Assembly: GCF_001402875.1 (NCBI RefSeq)
Contig: NZ_CP012946.1
Span: 1,094,001 to 1,158,000, forward strand
Direction: 5' to 3'
DNA length: 64,000 nt
Source: Blastochloris viridis
Lineage (GTDB): Bacteria > Pseudomonadota > Alphaproteobacteria > Rhizobiales > Xanthobacteraceae
A program made the translations under genes and the position numbers. The notes beneath the pieces are model-generated. The model was not told the origin of the DNA. It saw only the letters and a program-made list of their open reading frames with translations, and searched no databases. This document shows positions 29,894 to 39,917 of the stretch, in pieces. The stretch's first letter is position 1; each line of letters opens with the position of its first letter.

Positions 29894-29968
29894 AGTCCTG
29901 TCGGCCGGCGAACCAAAGTTCCCGGCAGAGGAGGGCGCGGTCCTGTCATCGCTATAAGGACCTGCGAT

Positions 29969-30586
29969 ATGAGCAAGCGTCACGACGCAAAGTATAAAAT
30001 TGACCGGCGGATGGGCCAGAATATCTGGGGCCGCCCGAAGAGCCCGGTCAACCGGCGTGAGTATGGCCCCGGCCAGCACGGCCAGCGCCGCAAGGGCAAG
30101 GTGTCCGACTTCGGCACCCAGCTCAAGGCCAAGCAGAAGCTGAAGGGCTATTACGGCTCGATCTCCGAGAAGCAGTTCCGCGGCATCTACCAGGAAGCCT
30201 CGCGGATGAAGGGCGACACCGGCGCCAACCTGATCGGCCTTCTGGAGCGTCGCCTCGACGCCGTGGTCTATCGCGCCAAGTTCGTTCCGACGGTGTGGGC
30301 TGCCCGCCAGTTCGTCAATCACGGCCACGTCAAGGTCAATGGCCGCCGCGTCACCATTCCGAGCTTCCGCGTCAAGGTCGGCGACCTGATCGAGGTCAAG
30401 GAGTCGTCCAAGCAGCTCGGCATCGTGCTGGAAGCGGTGCAGCTCGCCGAGCGCGACGTGCCGGAGTACGTCGAGGTCGACCACCACAAGATGACCGCAA
30501 AGCTGGCGCGGATTCCGGAATTGAACGACGTTCCCTACGCCGTGATTATGGAGCCTAATCTGGTCGTCGAATTCTATTCGCGCTGA
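29969..30586 (+). CDS. rpsD: 30S ribosomal protein S4
   Basis: Primary 16S rRNA-binding protein that nucleates 30S assembly. The 205-residue protein has the S4 N-terminal domain ([25 protein letters not shown]) and the S4 RNA-binding fold ([45 protein letters not shown]). As in other alphaproteobacteria, the zinc-type cysteines of some S4 proteins are absent. It is monocistronic with a strong promoter, a structured leader and a downstream hairpin. Confidence 0.98.
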   Translation: MSKRHDAKYKIDRRMGQNIWGRPKSPVNRREYGPGQHGQRRKGKVSDFGTQLKAKQKLKGYYGSISEKQFRGIYQEASRMKGDTGANLIGLLERRLDAVVYRAKFVPTVWAARQFVNHGHVKVNGRRVTIPSFRVKVGDLIEVKESSKQLGIVLEAVQLAERDVPEYVEVDHHKMTAKLARIPELNDVPYAVIMEPNLVVEFYSR

Positions 30587-30616
30587 TCGTAGGATCGCGC
30601 CGAGGGTTCGTGGGCC

Positions 30617-30676
30617 GGTCCCTCATCCGGAGGGACCGTTGGGGACTAAGAAGGCCGCTCGCAAGAGCGGCCTTCT
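30617..30676 (+). terminator. Double hairpin after rpsD
   Basis: A hairpin with an 8-bp stem (GGTCCCTC/GAGGGACC) is followed by a perfect 12-bp stem AGAAGGCCGCTC/GAGCGGCCTTCT with a GCAA loop at 30649-30676. The T-run is poor (TCTGCGTGTCT), but stability and position suit a terminator. Confidence 0.7.
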
Positions 30677-31034
30677 GCGTGTCTGGGGCAGGCGCGGGCG
30701 CGCGGGGACGACGGCGTCAACTGGCGCAGTTGGCGCGGGAAGCACTGCGTCATGCTCGGGCAAGGCCACGCCGGGAGCCGGCGATCCATGATCCGCGAGG
30801 CGGGCAAACGTCCGCAGTTGCAGTGGGATATCGGGCGTACGCGCGTCGCGGATCTCGGGTGCCGGATCGCGCGGCGTCGCCGCTGGTGCGGCATGATGCC
30901 GATGGCGGGTTTCCCGCCGCGCTGAATCACCACCAGCGAGCATACTCGCGAGACGCATTCCGCTATTTGCGGCCGGGCGTCCCCGGTCAGGGACCCGCCC
31001 GCCGCCATGGCGTCGCGATTGCCACGATGCGCTG
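30677..31034. other. Gap without a gene
   Basis: These 358 bp between rpsD and grxD show open frames on both strands, but none has a ribosome site, conserved character or sensible composition. A fragment around 30784-30800 (GATCCATGATCCGCGAGG) resembles the dispersed repeat units at 59.5-60.2 kb. Confidence 0.45.
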
Positions 31035-31379
<345 letters not shown>

Positions 31380-31630
31380 GTCGGCAGTTCCTTTTCGTTC
31401 CGCGAGCTCGCGTAAGAGAAACTGGGTGTCCCACAGCCGGAAGCAAGGGGAAGTCGGGTGAAATACGGCGGATGCTCTTGCTCCCTTTCGGCAGCGGCGA
31501 ACACCGGCTCGTGTTTGAACCGTCGATATTTCGCGTCCGCTCGGTTCGGATCGAGCGTCGGGCGGGCTCCCCGGAGCGAGTGGGGCTGTCGAGGTCGCCG
31601 ATCGGTTCCGGCCAATCGACCCGCGGGCGC

Positions 31631-31885
31631 CTAATGGGCCGTGGTCGGCGCGGAGTCGGGGGTCACGGTCTGCAGCGCCAGCGCGTGCAGCTCGCCGCCC
31701 ATGCTGCCCTTGAGCGCGGCATAGACCATCTGGTGCTGCTGGAGGCGGGACTTGCCGCGGAAGGCTTCGGACATCACCAGCGCCGAGTAGTGATCGCCGT
31801 CGCCGGCCAGATCCTTGATCGTGACCACCGCGTCGGGCAGCGCAACCTTGATGCGCCGCTCGATTTCGTCCGCATTCATCGCCAT
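31631..31885 (-). CDS. bolA: BolA family protein
   Basis: An 84-residue protein of the BolA family: short helix MNADEIERRIKVALPDAVVTIKDL, then the GDGDHYSALVMSEAFRGKSRLQQHQMVYAAL class-II KH-like core. BolA proteins pair with CGFS glutaredoxins through a bridging cluster; grxD lies just downstream. I chose the ATG at 31885; an ATG six bases later is equally possible. The long upstream open frame is GC noise. The GDGDHYSA loop suggests the IbaG/BolA2-like subgroup. Confidence 0.93.
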   Translation of the reverse strand: MAMNADEIERRIKVALPDAVVTIKDLAGDGDHYSALVMSEAFRGKSRLQQHQMVYAALKGSMGGELHALALQTVTPDSAPTTAH

Positions 31886-31932
31886 GTCGGTGTCGCTCTC
31901 GCTAGATTGCCGATTTATCCATCGCGGCACCG

Positions 31933-32127
31933 CTACACCATCGCGGCGTTGACTTTTTGGGCAACGCCCTGGGCTGTTTCCGCAATGGCGACTTTGTTGC
32001 CGCAAACCAAGTGAACGACGCAGCGGTTCGAAGAGCCTTGCTGGGGTTCGATGAAGGACGTGTGCTCGGGATTGAGGAAGGATGTTCCTTGATCCGTGGC
32101 GACCTGGACAAGCTTGGCATGATTCAT
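31933..32127 (-). CDS. Small hypothetical protein
   Basis: A 64-residue protein that I do not recognise. It begins MNHAKLVQVATDQGTSFLNPEHTSFIEP and has alternating hydrophobic beta-like strands (RCVVHLVCGNKVAIAETAQGVAQKVNAAM), suggesting a small beta-rich fold reminiscent of FlbD-type proteins. The ATG at 32127 has GAGGGGA 7-13 nt upstream, a good ribosome site, which favours it over the ATG at 32133. It lies between purL and bolA on the same strand and may be co-transcribed with either. Confidence 0.55.
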   Translation of the reverse strand: MNHAKLVQVATDQGTSFLNPEHTSFIEPQQGSSNRCVVHLVCGNKVAIAETAQGVAQKVNAAMV

Positions 32128-32184
32128 GGCCATTCCCCTCAGGTATGTTTGAAAGGTACGGTGGGTGTCACGTGCCGTCGCAGT

Positions 32185-34413
32185 TTAGGCCCCCGTTCCG
32201 GCCATGTAGGCGGGTAGCCAGGATTCGTGGGCCGTCTTCAGATCGGCGATCATCATCGGCCGCTCGCCCGGCAGGGTCAATTGCTCTCCGCCCGTGGTGC
32301 CAAGCCGCAGCGCCGGCACGCCGGCGGTGTTGGCGCGGCTGAGGAATGAATCGGCCGCGTCAGCGGGCACGGTGACGAGGTAGCGGGCCTGATCCTCGCC
32401 GAACAGCACCGCGTGCGCCGGCCCGGCCGGCACCGTGTCGATGGTGGCGCCGATGCCGGACGCCATCGCCATCTCGGCCAGCGCGATGGCAAGGCCGCCG
32501 TCGGAGAGGTCGTGCACCGCGGTCGCCGTGCCGTCGGTGATGGCCTCGCGCACGAAGTCGCCGTTACGGCGTTCGGCGTCCAGGTCGACCGGCGGCGGCG
32601 CGCCGTCTTCGCGGCCGACGATGTCGCGAAGGTAGGCCGACTGGCCGAGCCAGCCGGCGGTCTCGCCGATCAGCACGATCGCCTCGCCAGCCGCGCGGAA
32701 GGCGATGGCGGCGGTGTTGGCGTAGTCGTCGATCACCCCGACGCCGCCGATGGTGGGCGTGGGCAGGATGCCGCGGCCGTTGGTCTCGTTGTAGAGGCTG
32801 ACGTTGCCGGACACGATCGGGAAATCGAGCGCCCGGCAGGCCTCGGCGATGCCCTTCAGGCAGAACACGAACTGGCCCATGATCTCGGGCCGCTCGGGAT
32901 TGCCGAAATTGAGGTTGTCGGTGACGGCCAGCGGCCGCGCCCCGACCGCGGTGAGGTTGCGCCACGCTTCCGCCACCGCCTGCTTGCCGCCCTCGAACGG
33001 GTCGGCTTCGCAATAGCGCGGGGTGACGTCGGTGGTCATCGCCAAGGCCTTGGTCTGGTCGGGCGACACCCGCACCACGCCGGCATCGCCGCCCGGGCGC
33101 TGCACGGTGTTGCCGAGGATCAGATAGTCGTACTGCTCCCACACCCAGCGCTTTGAGCACAAATCGGGGGTCGCCAGCAGCTTGAGCAGGGCGTCGGCGT
33201 TGGACATCGGCGCCGGGATGGTGGCGGCATCCAGCACCGGCCACGGCGCCGGGGCGATCCACGGCCGGTCATAGAGCGGAGCCTCGTCGCCGAGTTCCTT
33301 GATCGGCAGGTCGGCCATCACCTTGCCATGGCGCTTGACCACGAAGCGCAGCGTGTCGGTGGTGGTGCCGACCACCGCGAAGTCGAGACCCCATTTGCGG
33401 AAGATCGCCTCGGCTTCGGCCTCCTTCTCCGGCCTCAGCACCATCAGCATGCGCTCCTGGCTCTCCGACAGCATCATCTCGTAGGCGGACATGCCGGCCT
33501 CGCGGCAGGGCACCTTGTCGAGGTCGAGCTCGACGCCGAGATTGCCCTTGGCGCCCATCTCGACCGCGGAGCAGGTCAGGCCCGCCGCGCCCATGTCCTG
33601 GATCGAGACCACGCAATCCTTGGCCATGATCTCCAGGCACGCCTCCAGCAGCAGCTTTTCGGCGAACGGGTCGCCGACCTGCACGGTCGGGCGCTTTTCC
33701 TCCGAGCCCTCGCCGAACTCGGCCGATGCCATGGTGGCGCCGCCCATGCCGTCGCGCCCGGTCTTGGAGCCGAGATAGACGATCGGCAGGCCGACCCCGG
33801 CGGCGGCGGCGTAGAAGATCTTGTCGGTCTTGGCGAGGCCGACCGCCATGGCGTTGATCAGGCAGTTGCCGTCATAGCGGGTGTGGAAGCCGACGCCGCC
33901 GCCGATGGTCGGCACGCCGAACGAATTGCCGTAGCCGCCGATGCCCGCCACCGAGCCGGCCAGCACCGGCCTCGTCTTGGGGTGGTCGGGGTGGCCGTAG
34001 CGCAGGAAGTTGAGCGCTGCGATCGGCCGCGCGCCCATGGTGAACACGTCGCGCAGGATGCCGCCAACCCCGGTGGTCGCGCCCTGGTAGGGCTCGATAT
34101 AGGAGGGGTGGTTGTGGCTCTCCATCTTGAACACCACCGCGTCGCCATCGCCGATGTCGATGACGCCGGCGTTCTCGCCCGGACCCTGGATCACCCAGGG
34201 CGCCTCGGTCGGCAGCTTGCGCAGGTGGATGCGCGAGGACTTGTATGAGCAGTGCTCGTTCCACATCGCCGAGAAGATGCCAAGCTCGGTGAAGGTCGGC
34301 GCGCGGCCGATCAGGTCGAGAATGCGCTGGTATTCGTCGGGCTTCAGGCCGTGCTCGGCGATAAGCTCGGGCGTGATGGCGGGCTCGGGCGTGATGGTGG
34401 CGGCGTTTGTCAT
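32185..34413 (-). CDS. purL: Phosphoribosylformylglycinamidine synthase subunit PurL
   Basis: ATP-dependent synthetase subunit converting FGAR to FGAM, using ammonia from PurQ with PurS as bridge. The 742-residue length is that of the small, multi-subunit PurL. Family blocks include [43 protein letters not shown] near the N-terminus (His51-type), [27 protein letters not shown] and [20 protein letters not shown]. It is downstream of purC, purS and purQ on the same strand, but separated from purQ by a Uma2-family gene. Confidence 0.97.
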   Translation of the reverse strand: MTNAATITPEPAITPELIAEHGLKPDEYQRILDLIGRAPTFTELGIFSAMWNEHCSYKSSRIHLRKLPTEAPWVIQGPGENAGVIDIGDGDAVVFKMESHNHPSYIEPYQGATTGVGGILRDVFTMGARPIAALNFLRYGHPDHPKTRPVLAGSVAGIGGYGNSFGVPTIGGGVGFHTRYDGNCLINAMAVGLAKTDKIFYAAAAGVGLPIVYLGSKTGRDGMGGATMASAEFGEGSEEKRPTVQVGDPFAEKLLLEACLEIMAKDCVVSIQDMGAAGLTCSAVEMGAKGNLGVELDLDKVPCREAGMSAYEMMLSESQERMLMVLRPEKEAEAEAIFRKWGLDFAVVGTTTDTLRFVVKRHGKVMADLPIKELGDEAPLYDRPWIAPAPWPVLDAATIPAPMSNADALLKLLATPDLCSKRWVWEQYDYLILGNTVQRPGGDAGVVRVSPDQTKALAMTTDVTPRYCEADPFEGGKQAVAEAWRNLTAVGARPLAVTDNLNFGNPERPEIMGQFVFCLKGIAEACRALDFPIVSGNVSLYNETNGRGILPTPTIGGVGVIDDYANTAAIAFRAAGEAIVLIGETAGWLGQSAYLRDIVGREDGAPPPVDLDAERRNGDFVREAITDGTATAVHDLSDGGLAIALAEMAMASGIGATIDTVPAGPAHAVLFGEDQARYLVTVPADAADSFLSRANTAGVPALRLGTTGGEQLTLPGERPMMIADLKTAHESWLPAYMAGTGA

Positions 34414-34599
34414 GCGATCAAAAATGAAGCGGTCGGGACCGACCGAGGTCCGGGCAAAAGGGTCGGGGGCGTTCTAGCCCGAAATCGGAGTTTTCGCACC
34501 CCAGGCGACGTCGATGGCGTGGCTCTTCGCCGAAGAACTTGATCAAGGTCGCTGTTTGGCCGGTGTCCTCTTTGGACGAAGACCGTGGGCGCCAGAGCC

Positions 34600-35178
34600 T
34601 CACTCGGCCAGATCGAGCGCCGACAGCGTGAGCGGCAGGGCAGGGGCGAGCAGCGGCGTCAGGGTCTCATAGGCGGCATGGGCGACGATGTCGCGATAGC
34701 CGAGCGGGGCCGGGTCGCGGTGGATGTGAGTGACGAGGTGAACGGCGTCGATCACCCACAGTTCGCGCACGCCGAAGGCGGCATAGATGCGCGGCTTGCG
34801 GCTGAGGTCATAGCTAATGCTGGAATCGGCGATCTCCACCGCCAGCAGCGCGGTCTCGCCATTCAGCGCTTTCAGGCCGCGGACGCGGTCGAACACCACG
34901 ACATCGGGTTCGAGATAGGTGTCGGGCGACAGGCGGAAGGTGGTTTCCGGAATCAAATCCAGTGCTTCGGGCAACCGCTGAAACCAGTGTCGCAGCAGCG
35001 CCTTCTTGACGACCTCATGCCGGAGACCCTTGGGCGACATCATCACCAGCTCTCCGCCGACCAGTTCCAGCCGCTCGTCCTCCTTGAGGAGGCCGACCTC
35101 GACCATGCGCTCGACCTCGGCCACGCTGAAGGCGCGGCGCGGCAGGTCGGTGGCGGCGCTGGTGACGGGGGCATGCAT
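34600..35178 (-). CDS. Uma2 family (DUF820) putative nuclease
   Basis: A 192-residue protein of the Uma2 family, a PD-(D/E)XK nuclease-fold family common in cyanobacteria and scattered elsewhere. Visible core motifs are RLELVGGELVMM, the PDTYLEPDVVVF strand with the catalytic-type Asp, and LAVEIADSSISYDLSRKPRIYAAFGVRELWVID, which gives the E-x-A/K pattern. Function is unproven; in mobile contexts the fold supports nuclease activity. It interrupts the purL-purQ order and is followed upstream by a dispersed repeat, which suggests insertion into the purine cluster. Confidence 0.85.
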   Translation of the reverse strand: MHAPVTSAATDLPRRAFSVAEVERMVEVGLLKEDERLELVGGELVMMSPKGLRHEVVKKALLRHWFQRLPEALDLIPETTFRLSPDTYLEPDVVVFDRVRGLKALNGETALLAVEIADSSISYDLSRKPRIYAAFGVRELWVIDAVHLVTHIHRDPAPLGYRDIVAHAAYETLTPLLAPALPLTLSALDLAE

Positions 35179-35267
35179 GAAGGAATGCTAGCCGAAAGCG
35201 GCGCGGCCGTCACGGCGGTCGGGTGCTGGCCGATTGCGGCCCTTGGAACGGCCGCAGACGCTGGCTT

Positions 35268-35355
35268 GTCATGCCCGCACTTGTTGCGGGCAACCACGTC
35301 AAAACGCGTTTGAAAGCAACGACGTGGATGGTCGGGACAGGCCCGGCCACAACGA
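35268..35355. repeat. Dispersed palindromic repeat, copy A
   Basis: The unit runs from TCATGCCCGCACTTGTTGCG to GCCCGGCCACAACGATG and contains two palindromes, CCCGCAC..GCGGG and CGGGAC-AGGCCCGG. Copy B at 38307-38391 has the same order with about 80% similarity by eye. A related fragment is at 22829-22856. Confidence 0.75.
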
Positions 35356-35379
35356 TGTCGGCACGCTGACAGGTTCCGG

Positions 35380-36081
35380 TCAGGCCGCCTCGACCAGCCG
35401 ATCGACCAGGCCGGCGAACAGCGGCAGGCCATCGGTGGGGCCGACCCGCGCGTCCACATGATTTTCCGGGTGCGGCATCATGCCGAGCACGTTGAAATCG
35501 GCCGAGAACACCCCGGCGATCGAGTTGGTCGAGCCATTGTGGTTGGAGGCGGGGCCGATCTCGCCTTGAGCGGAGCAATAGCGGAACGCCACTCGGCCGT
35601 CGCCCTCGATCCGCGCAAGCGTCTCGGCGTCGGCGATGTAGTTGCCCTCGCCATGGGCGCAGGGGATCGCGAGCACCTGACCAGGCTGGTAAAGGCGGGT
35701 GAAGGCGGTGTCAGCGCGCTCGACCTTGAGATGGGCGACCTTGCAGGTGAAGCGACGGTCCTTGTTGCGCATCAGCACGCCCGGCAACAGGCCGGACTCG
35801 CACAGGATCTGGAAGCCGTTGCAGATGCCGAGCACCAGGCCGCCGCGCGCGGCGTGCACGCGCACCGCGTCCATGATCGCCGCCCGCGCCGCGATGGCGC
35901 CGCAGCGCAGATAATCGCCGTAGGAGAAGCCGCCGGGCAGCACCACGAGGTCGGTGCCGGCGGGAAGCTGGGTCTCGGCGTGCCAGACCAGCGCCGGCTT
36001 CCGGCCGGACACCGCCTCAAGCGCAAAAGCGACGTCGCGCTCGCGGTTCGAGCCGGGGAAAACGACGACGGCGGCGTTCAT
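35380..36081 (-). CDS. purQ: FGAM synthase glutaminase subunit PurQ
   Basis: Class I glutamine amidotransferase that supplies ammonia to PurL. The 233-residue protein has the nucleophile elbow GICNGFQ with Cys87 and the later PHPENH that carries the His-Glu pair. [15 protein letters not shown] is the oxyanion-side block. The upstream frame to 36123 lacks homology, and the ATG at 36081 gives the family start [11 protein letters not shown]. It lies between purS and the Uma2 gene. Confidence 0.97.
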   Translation of the reverse strand: MNAAVVVFPGSNRERDVAFALEAVSGRKPALVWHAETQLPAGTDLVVLPGGFSYGDYLRCGAIAARAAIMDAVRVHAARGGLVLGICNGFQILCESGLLPGVLMRNKDRRFTCKVAHLKVERADTAFTRLYQPGQVLAIPCAHGEGNYIADAETLARIEGDGRVAFRYCSAQGEIGPASNHNGSTNSIAGVFSADFNVLGMMPHPENHVDARVGPTDGLPLFAGLVDRLVEAA

Positions 36082-36198
36082 GCGAAGTCTCCAACGTGTC
36101 GGGCGGGCAACCCCGGCGTCCACACACGAAACAGCTTGTGGTTCAGTCGGACCACGCGGCAGTCCTCATCGGCATCTGCGAATGCCGGCGGCTGTCCA

Positions 36199-36438
36199 TC
36201 AGATAATCTCGACCCGGTAATTCTCAATCACCGTGTTGGCGAGCAGCTTGTCGGCGGCGGTGGCAAGGATCTTCTCGGTCTCGGCCGTGTCGTTCGAGGC
36301 GATCTCGATGTCGAACACCTTGCCCTGGCGCACGCTGGCAACGCCTTCGACGCCGAGCGAGGCCAGCGCGCCTTCGATCGCCTTGCCCTGCGGATCCAGA
36401 ATTCCGGTCTTGAGCGTGACGTACACGCGGGCCTTCAT
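36199..36438 (-). CDS. purS: FGAM synthase subunit PurS
   Basis: A 79-residue protein that bridges PurL and PurQ in the multi-subunit FGAM synthase. It has the family sequence MKARVYVTLKTGILDPQGKAIEGALASLG and ends in LANTVIENYRVEI. The ATG at 36438 is chosen over an upstream frame with Arg-rich, unconserved residues. GGGGAGGCC lies 5-13 nt upstream. purQ follows 117 bp downstream. Confidence 0.96.
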   Translation of the reverse strand: MKARVYVTLKTGILDPQGKAIEGALASLGVEGVASVRQGKVFDIEIASNDTAETEKILATAADKLLANTVIENYRVEII

Positions 36439-36696
36439 CGATGGCCTCCCCAATTCACCGCGTCGGCGCGGCTTAAAACGAATGCCGGAGCAGCTGTGGT
36501 CCGGCCCTGGCACCCGCTGTCGCAGATGTCAGGGCGCCGGATCACAACCGATGGCGTCTGTGGACAACAGTCTCGGCACCTCGGCGCTGCCATGGCACCG
36601 CCTGAGCGCCGGGCTTGATCCACCGTCCCCCGCTGGACCAACCCTTTGGGCCAAGTCCGAGCGGACTTGCGACGGCGCTGGCCGTCGGGAGCGACC

Positions 36697-37464
36697 TCAG
36701 CCCTTGACGAGGATCGGCCCGGAGCCTTGCGGCCGCTCATTCTCGCCGATGATGCCAAGGCGGCGCGCCACTTCGGTGTAGGCTTCGATCAAGCCACCCA
36801 TGTCCTTGCGGAAGCGGTCCTTGTCCATCTTGTCGCCGCTCTTCATATCCCACAGCCGGCAGCAGTCGGGCGAGATCTCGTCGGCGACGACGATGCGCAT
36901 CATGTCGTTTTCCCACAGCCGGCCGCACTCCATCTTGAAGTCGACGAGGCGGATGCCGACGCCAAGGAACAGGCCGGACAGGAAGTCGTTGACGCGAATG
37001 GCGAGCGCGATGATGTCGTCGATCTCCTGCGGGGTCGCCCAGCCGAAAGCAGTGACGTGTTCCTCCGACACCAGGGGATCGTTGAGCTGGTCGTTCTTGT
37101 AATAGAACTCGATGATCGAGCGCGGGAGCTGGGTGCCTTCCTCGATGCCGAGTCGGGTCGACAGCGATCCGGCGGCGACATTGCGAACCACCACCTCGAG
37201 CGGGATAATTTCGACTTCTCGGATAAGCTGTTCGCGCATGTTCATCCGGCGGATGAAATGCGTGGGCACGCCGATATCGTTGAGCTTCTGGAACAGAAAC
37301 TCGGAGATGCGGTTGTTGAGCACCCCCTTGCCGTCGATGACCTGATGTTTTTTGGCGTTGAAGGCAGTCGCGTCATCCTTGAAGTGTTGAATCAAGGTGC
37401 CGGGCTCCGGGCCCTCATAGAGAACCTTAGCCTTGCCTTCATAAATGCGCCGACGGCGGCTCAT
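36697..37464 (-). CDS. purC: SAICAR synthase
   Basis: Phosphoribosylaminoimidazole-succinocarboxamide synthase, joining aspartate to CAIR in purine synthesis. The 255-residue protein has the ATP-grasp-like start [33 protein letters not shown], then [12 protein letters not shown] and [10 protein letters not shown] and [14 protein letters not shown]. The ATG at 37464 fits the family length; the frame upstream does not. It heads the purC-purS-purQ-(Uma2)-purL set and is divergent from the zeta-inhibitor gene. Confidence 0.97.
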   Translation of the reverse strand: MSRRRRIYEGKAKVLYEGPEPGTLIQHFKDDATAFNAKKHQVIDGKGVLNNRISEFLFQKLNDIGVPTHFIRRMNMREQLIREVEIIPLEVVVRNVAAGSLSTRLGIEEGTQLPRSIIEFYYKNDQLNDPLVSEEHVTAFGWATPQEIDDIIALAIRVNDFLSGLFLGVGIRLVDFKMECGRLWENDMMRIVVADEISPDCCRLWDMKSGDKMDKDRFRKDMGGLIEAYTEVARRLGIIGENERPQGSGPILVKG

Positions 37465-37886
37465 TGGGGTGTACCTGGGTTTAAGGAAATCCATTGTCTG
37501 CCGGGTCTCCGGTGGATTGGTCCGGCCGCGCGTGAATGTCACGCGTCGCGAGTCGCCTGCGGAGGCTATCCGCAGTGGGCGGGACACTAACCGATCGGGG
37601 CAGCGGATACAACGCAGGCCGCTGGGGGAGGCGTACTCCGACCTTATGACGGGTATCGGGCAGTTGATTTGGTGGGGCCCTCTCTATATGGACACGGGTC
37701 GCGGCGTGGACCTGACCGCGCGTGACATCGTATGCCGAACCTGACTGCGCAGCCCAAGCTGAATTTCGCGGCGACAGCCGCAAAACCGGGCGACGCGATC
37801 GTCTAGAACTTGAAGTGGGCGCAGGATCTCTGCCACACGCCCGGCGTGTGCTGTGGGCGACCCTGCTGAGGGACGAGAACGCCACC
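37465..37886. promoter_or_regulatory. Divergent purC / zeta-inhibitor intergenic region
   Basis: A 422-bp gap without a gene. It must hold both promoters. The best candidate I see on the plus strand is TTGATT at 37664-37669 with TATATG at 37685-37690, but the 15-bp spacing is short, so this is weak. No operator is clear. Confidence 0.3.
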
Positions 37887-38210
37887 ATGACGACGTTCAA
37901 CAAGCGCGAAGACGCCTTCGAGAGACAGTTCGCGCATGACGAGGAACTGCGCTTCAAGGCTGCGGCGCGTCGCAACCGCATGCTCGGCCTGTGGGCCGCG
38001 GAAAAGCTCGGCAAGAGCGGCGATGCCGCCGATGCCTACGCGCGCGAGGTGGTGGTCAGCGACCTCGAAGAGCCGGGCGAAGAGGACGTGTTCCGCAAGA
38101 TCCGTGGCGACTTCGACGCCGGCGGCGTGCAGCAGTCCGACCACCAGATCCGCCGCACCATGGACGAGCTGATGGCGAAGGCCATGCAGGAAATCCGGGA
38201 CGGCAAGTAA
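37887..38210 (+). CDS. ATPase inhibitor subunit zeta (DUF1476)
   Basis: A 107-residue four-helix protein of the DUF1476 family, the alphaproteobacterial zeta subunit that blocks ATP hydrolysis by F1FO-ATPase (defined in Paracoccus). The N-terminal inhibitory segment TTFNKREDAFERQFAHDEELRFKAAARRNRMLGLWAAEKLG is the family hallmark, followed by VVSDLEEPGEEDVFRKIRGDF. The ATG at 37887 gives the normal length. In nonsulphur rhizobial relatives its inhibitory strength varies, so the degree of control here is unknown. It ends at a clear terminator. Confidence 0.9.
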   Translation: MTTFNKREDAFERQFAHDEELRFKAAARRNRMLGLWAAEKLGKSGDAADAYAREVVVSDLEEPGEEDVFRKIRGDFDAGGVQQSDHQIRRTMDELMAKAMQEIRDGK

Positions 38211-38240
38211 CCACCGTCACCTGAGAGGCCTGCAGCGTGT

Positions 38241-38264
38241 GGCCCCGGCTTGCCGGGGCCATTT
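38241..38264 (+). terminator. Rho-independent terminator after zeta gene
   Basis: Perfect 8-bp stem GGCCCCGG/CCGGGGCC with a CTTG loop, followed by ATTTTC, 30 bp after the stop codon. Confidence 0.85.
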
Positions 38265-38306
38265 TCGTGCGCGCTTGAAATGAGGCGGGGCAGAAATCAA
38301 CTCGCT

Positions 38307-38391
38307 ATGCCCGCACTTGTTGCAGGCATCCACGGCTTAAACTCTTCGAAATCAAAGACGTGGATGGCCGGGACAAGCCCGGCCATGACGA
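38307..38391. repeat. Dispersed palindromic repeat, copy B
   Basis: Runs from ATGCCCGCACTTGTTGCA to GCCCGGCCATGACG and parallels copy A at 35268-35355. The internal stem GACGTGG/CCACGGC-like arms and the GGCCGGGACAAGCCCGGCC palindrome are well kept. The rest of the 38265-38521 gap shows nothing else. Confidence 0.75.
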
Positions 38392-38521
38392 AGGAATATC
38401 AACAACATATTGTTAGTGCATAACTATAGATGGTCTTCGTGCCCGGAATAGACCTTAACTGTCGCCTAAGTTGATCTTACGAAGGCCGATCTTATCGGGA
38501 TTTGAAGCGGAAAGCTCTGGT

Positions 38522-39832
38522 TTATTTCGCTTTCCCGAACACCCGCCGGAAGATGGTGTCGACCTGCTTCAGGTGGAAGCCGAGGTCGAACAGCTCGGCG
38601 ATGTCTGCCTCCGACAGAAACTGCCGCACCTCGGCATCCGCCGTCAGCAGCGTCTTGAAGTCGCCTTCGCCGCGCCACACCGGCATGGCGTTGCGCTGCA
38701 CCAGCCGATAGGCGTCCTCGCGGCTGGCGCCCTTCTGGGTCAAAGCGAGCAGGATGCGCTGGGAGTGGACCAGCCCGCCGAGCTTGTCGAGGTTCTTCTG
38801 CATATTGGCCGGATAGACCAGCAGCTTGTCGATCATGCCGGCGAGGCGCATCAGCGCGAAATCGAGCGTCACGGTAGCGTCCGGCCCGATCATGCGCTCG
38901 ACCGATGAGTGCGAGATGTCGCGCTCGTGCCACAGCGCGACGTTCTCCAGCGCCGGCGTCACGTAAGCGCGCACCATGCGGGCAAGGCCGGTCAGGTTTT
39001 CCGACAGCACCGGGTTGCGTTTGTGCGGCATCGCCGAGGAGCCCTTCTGGCCTTCGGAGAAGAACTCCTCGGCCTCCAGCACCTCGGTGCGCTGCAGATG
39101 GCGGATCTCGACGGCGAGGTTCTCGACCTGCGAGGCCACCACGCCGAGCGTGGCGAAGAACATGGCGTGGCGATCGCGCGGGATCACCTGGGTCGATACC
39201 GGCTCGGCGGCAAGGCCCATCTTTTCAGCGACATGGAGTTCGACCGACGGGTCGATCTGGGCGAAGGTGCCGACGGCGCCGGAGATGGCGCAGGTGGCGA
39301 CCTCGGCCCGCGCCGCCACCAGCCGGGCGCGGGCGCGCTGGAAGGCCGCGGCGTGGCCGGCGAGCTTGACGCCGAAGGTGGTGGGCTCGGCGTGAATGCC
39401 GTGCGAGCGGCCGATGGTCGGCGTCAGCTTGTGCTCGAACGCCCGCTTCTCCAGCGCCGCCAGCACCGCGTCGACGTCCTTGATCAGGATGTCGGCGGCG
39501 CGGGTCAACTGGACGCCGAGGCAGGTGTCGAGCACGTCGGACGACGTCATGCCCTGGTGGACGAAGCGCGCCTCGGGGCCGACGATCTCGGCGAGGTGGG
39601 TGAGGAAGGCGATGACGTCGTGCTTGGTGACGCGCTCGATCTCGTCGATGCGCTCGACGTCGAACACCGCGTCTTTGCCCTTCTCCCACACCTTGGCGGC
39701 GGCCTCGGCCGGGATGACGCCGAGCTTGGCCTGCGCGTCGGCAGCGTGGGCCTCGATCTCGAACCAGATGCGGAAACGGGTCTGCGGCTCCCAGATGGCG
39801 GACATCTCGGGGCGGGAATAGCGCGGGATCAT
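38522..39832 (-). CDS. purB: Adenylosuccinate lyase
   Basis: Catalyses two steps of purine synthesis, cleaving SAICAR and adenylosuccinate to release fumarate. The 436-residue protein of the fumarase/aspartase superfamily has the signature GSSAMPHKRNP, the TSSDVLDTCLGVQ block and GRSHGIHAEPTTFG with the catalytic His. The ATG at 39832 gives MIPRYSRPEMSAIW, the usual start; the longer frame to 40060 runs into the neighbouring gene. It follows the DUF2259 gene by 85 bp on the same strand. Confidence 0.97.
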   Translation of the reverse strand: MIPRYSRPEMSAIWEPQTRFRIWFEIEAHAADAQAKLGVIPAEAAAKVWEKGKDAVFDVERIDEIERVTKHDVIAFLTHLAEIVGPEARFVHQGMTSSDVLDTCLGVQLTRAADILIKDVDAVLAALEKRAFEHKLTPTIGRSHGIHAEPTTFGVKLAGHAAAFQRARARLVAARAEVATCAISGAVGTFAQIDPSVELHVAEKMGLAAEPVSTQVIPRDRHAMFFATLGVVASQVENLAVEIRHLQRTEVLEAEEFFSEGQKGSSAMPHKRNPVLSENLTGLARMVRAYVTPALENVALWHERDISHSSVERMIGPDATVTLDFALMRLAGMIDKLLVYPANMQKNLDKLGGLVHSQRILLALTQKGASREDAYRLVQRNAMPVWRGEGDFKTLLTADAEVRQFLSEADIAELFDLGFHLKQVDTIFRRVFGKAK

Positions 39833-39917
39833 GATCGCTCGTCGGTCGGACGTGGGAGAACGACGCGCTGTAGCAGATCGCTCCGGCGAAGGCCAACCGC
39901 GAACCGGGCGATGCGCG

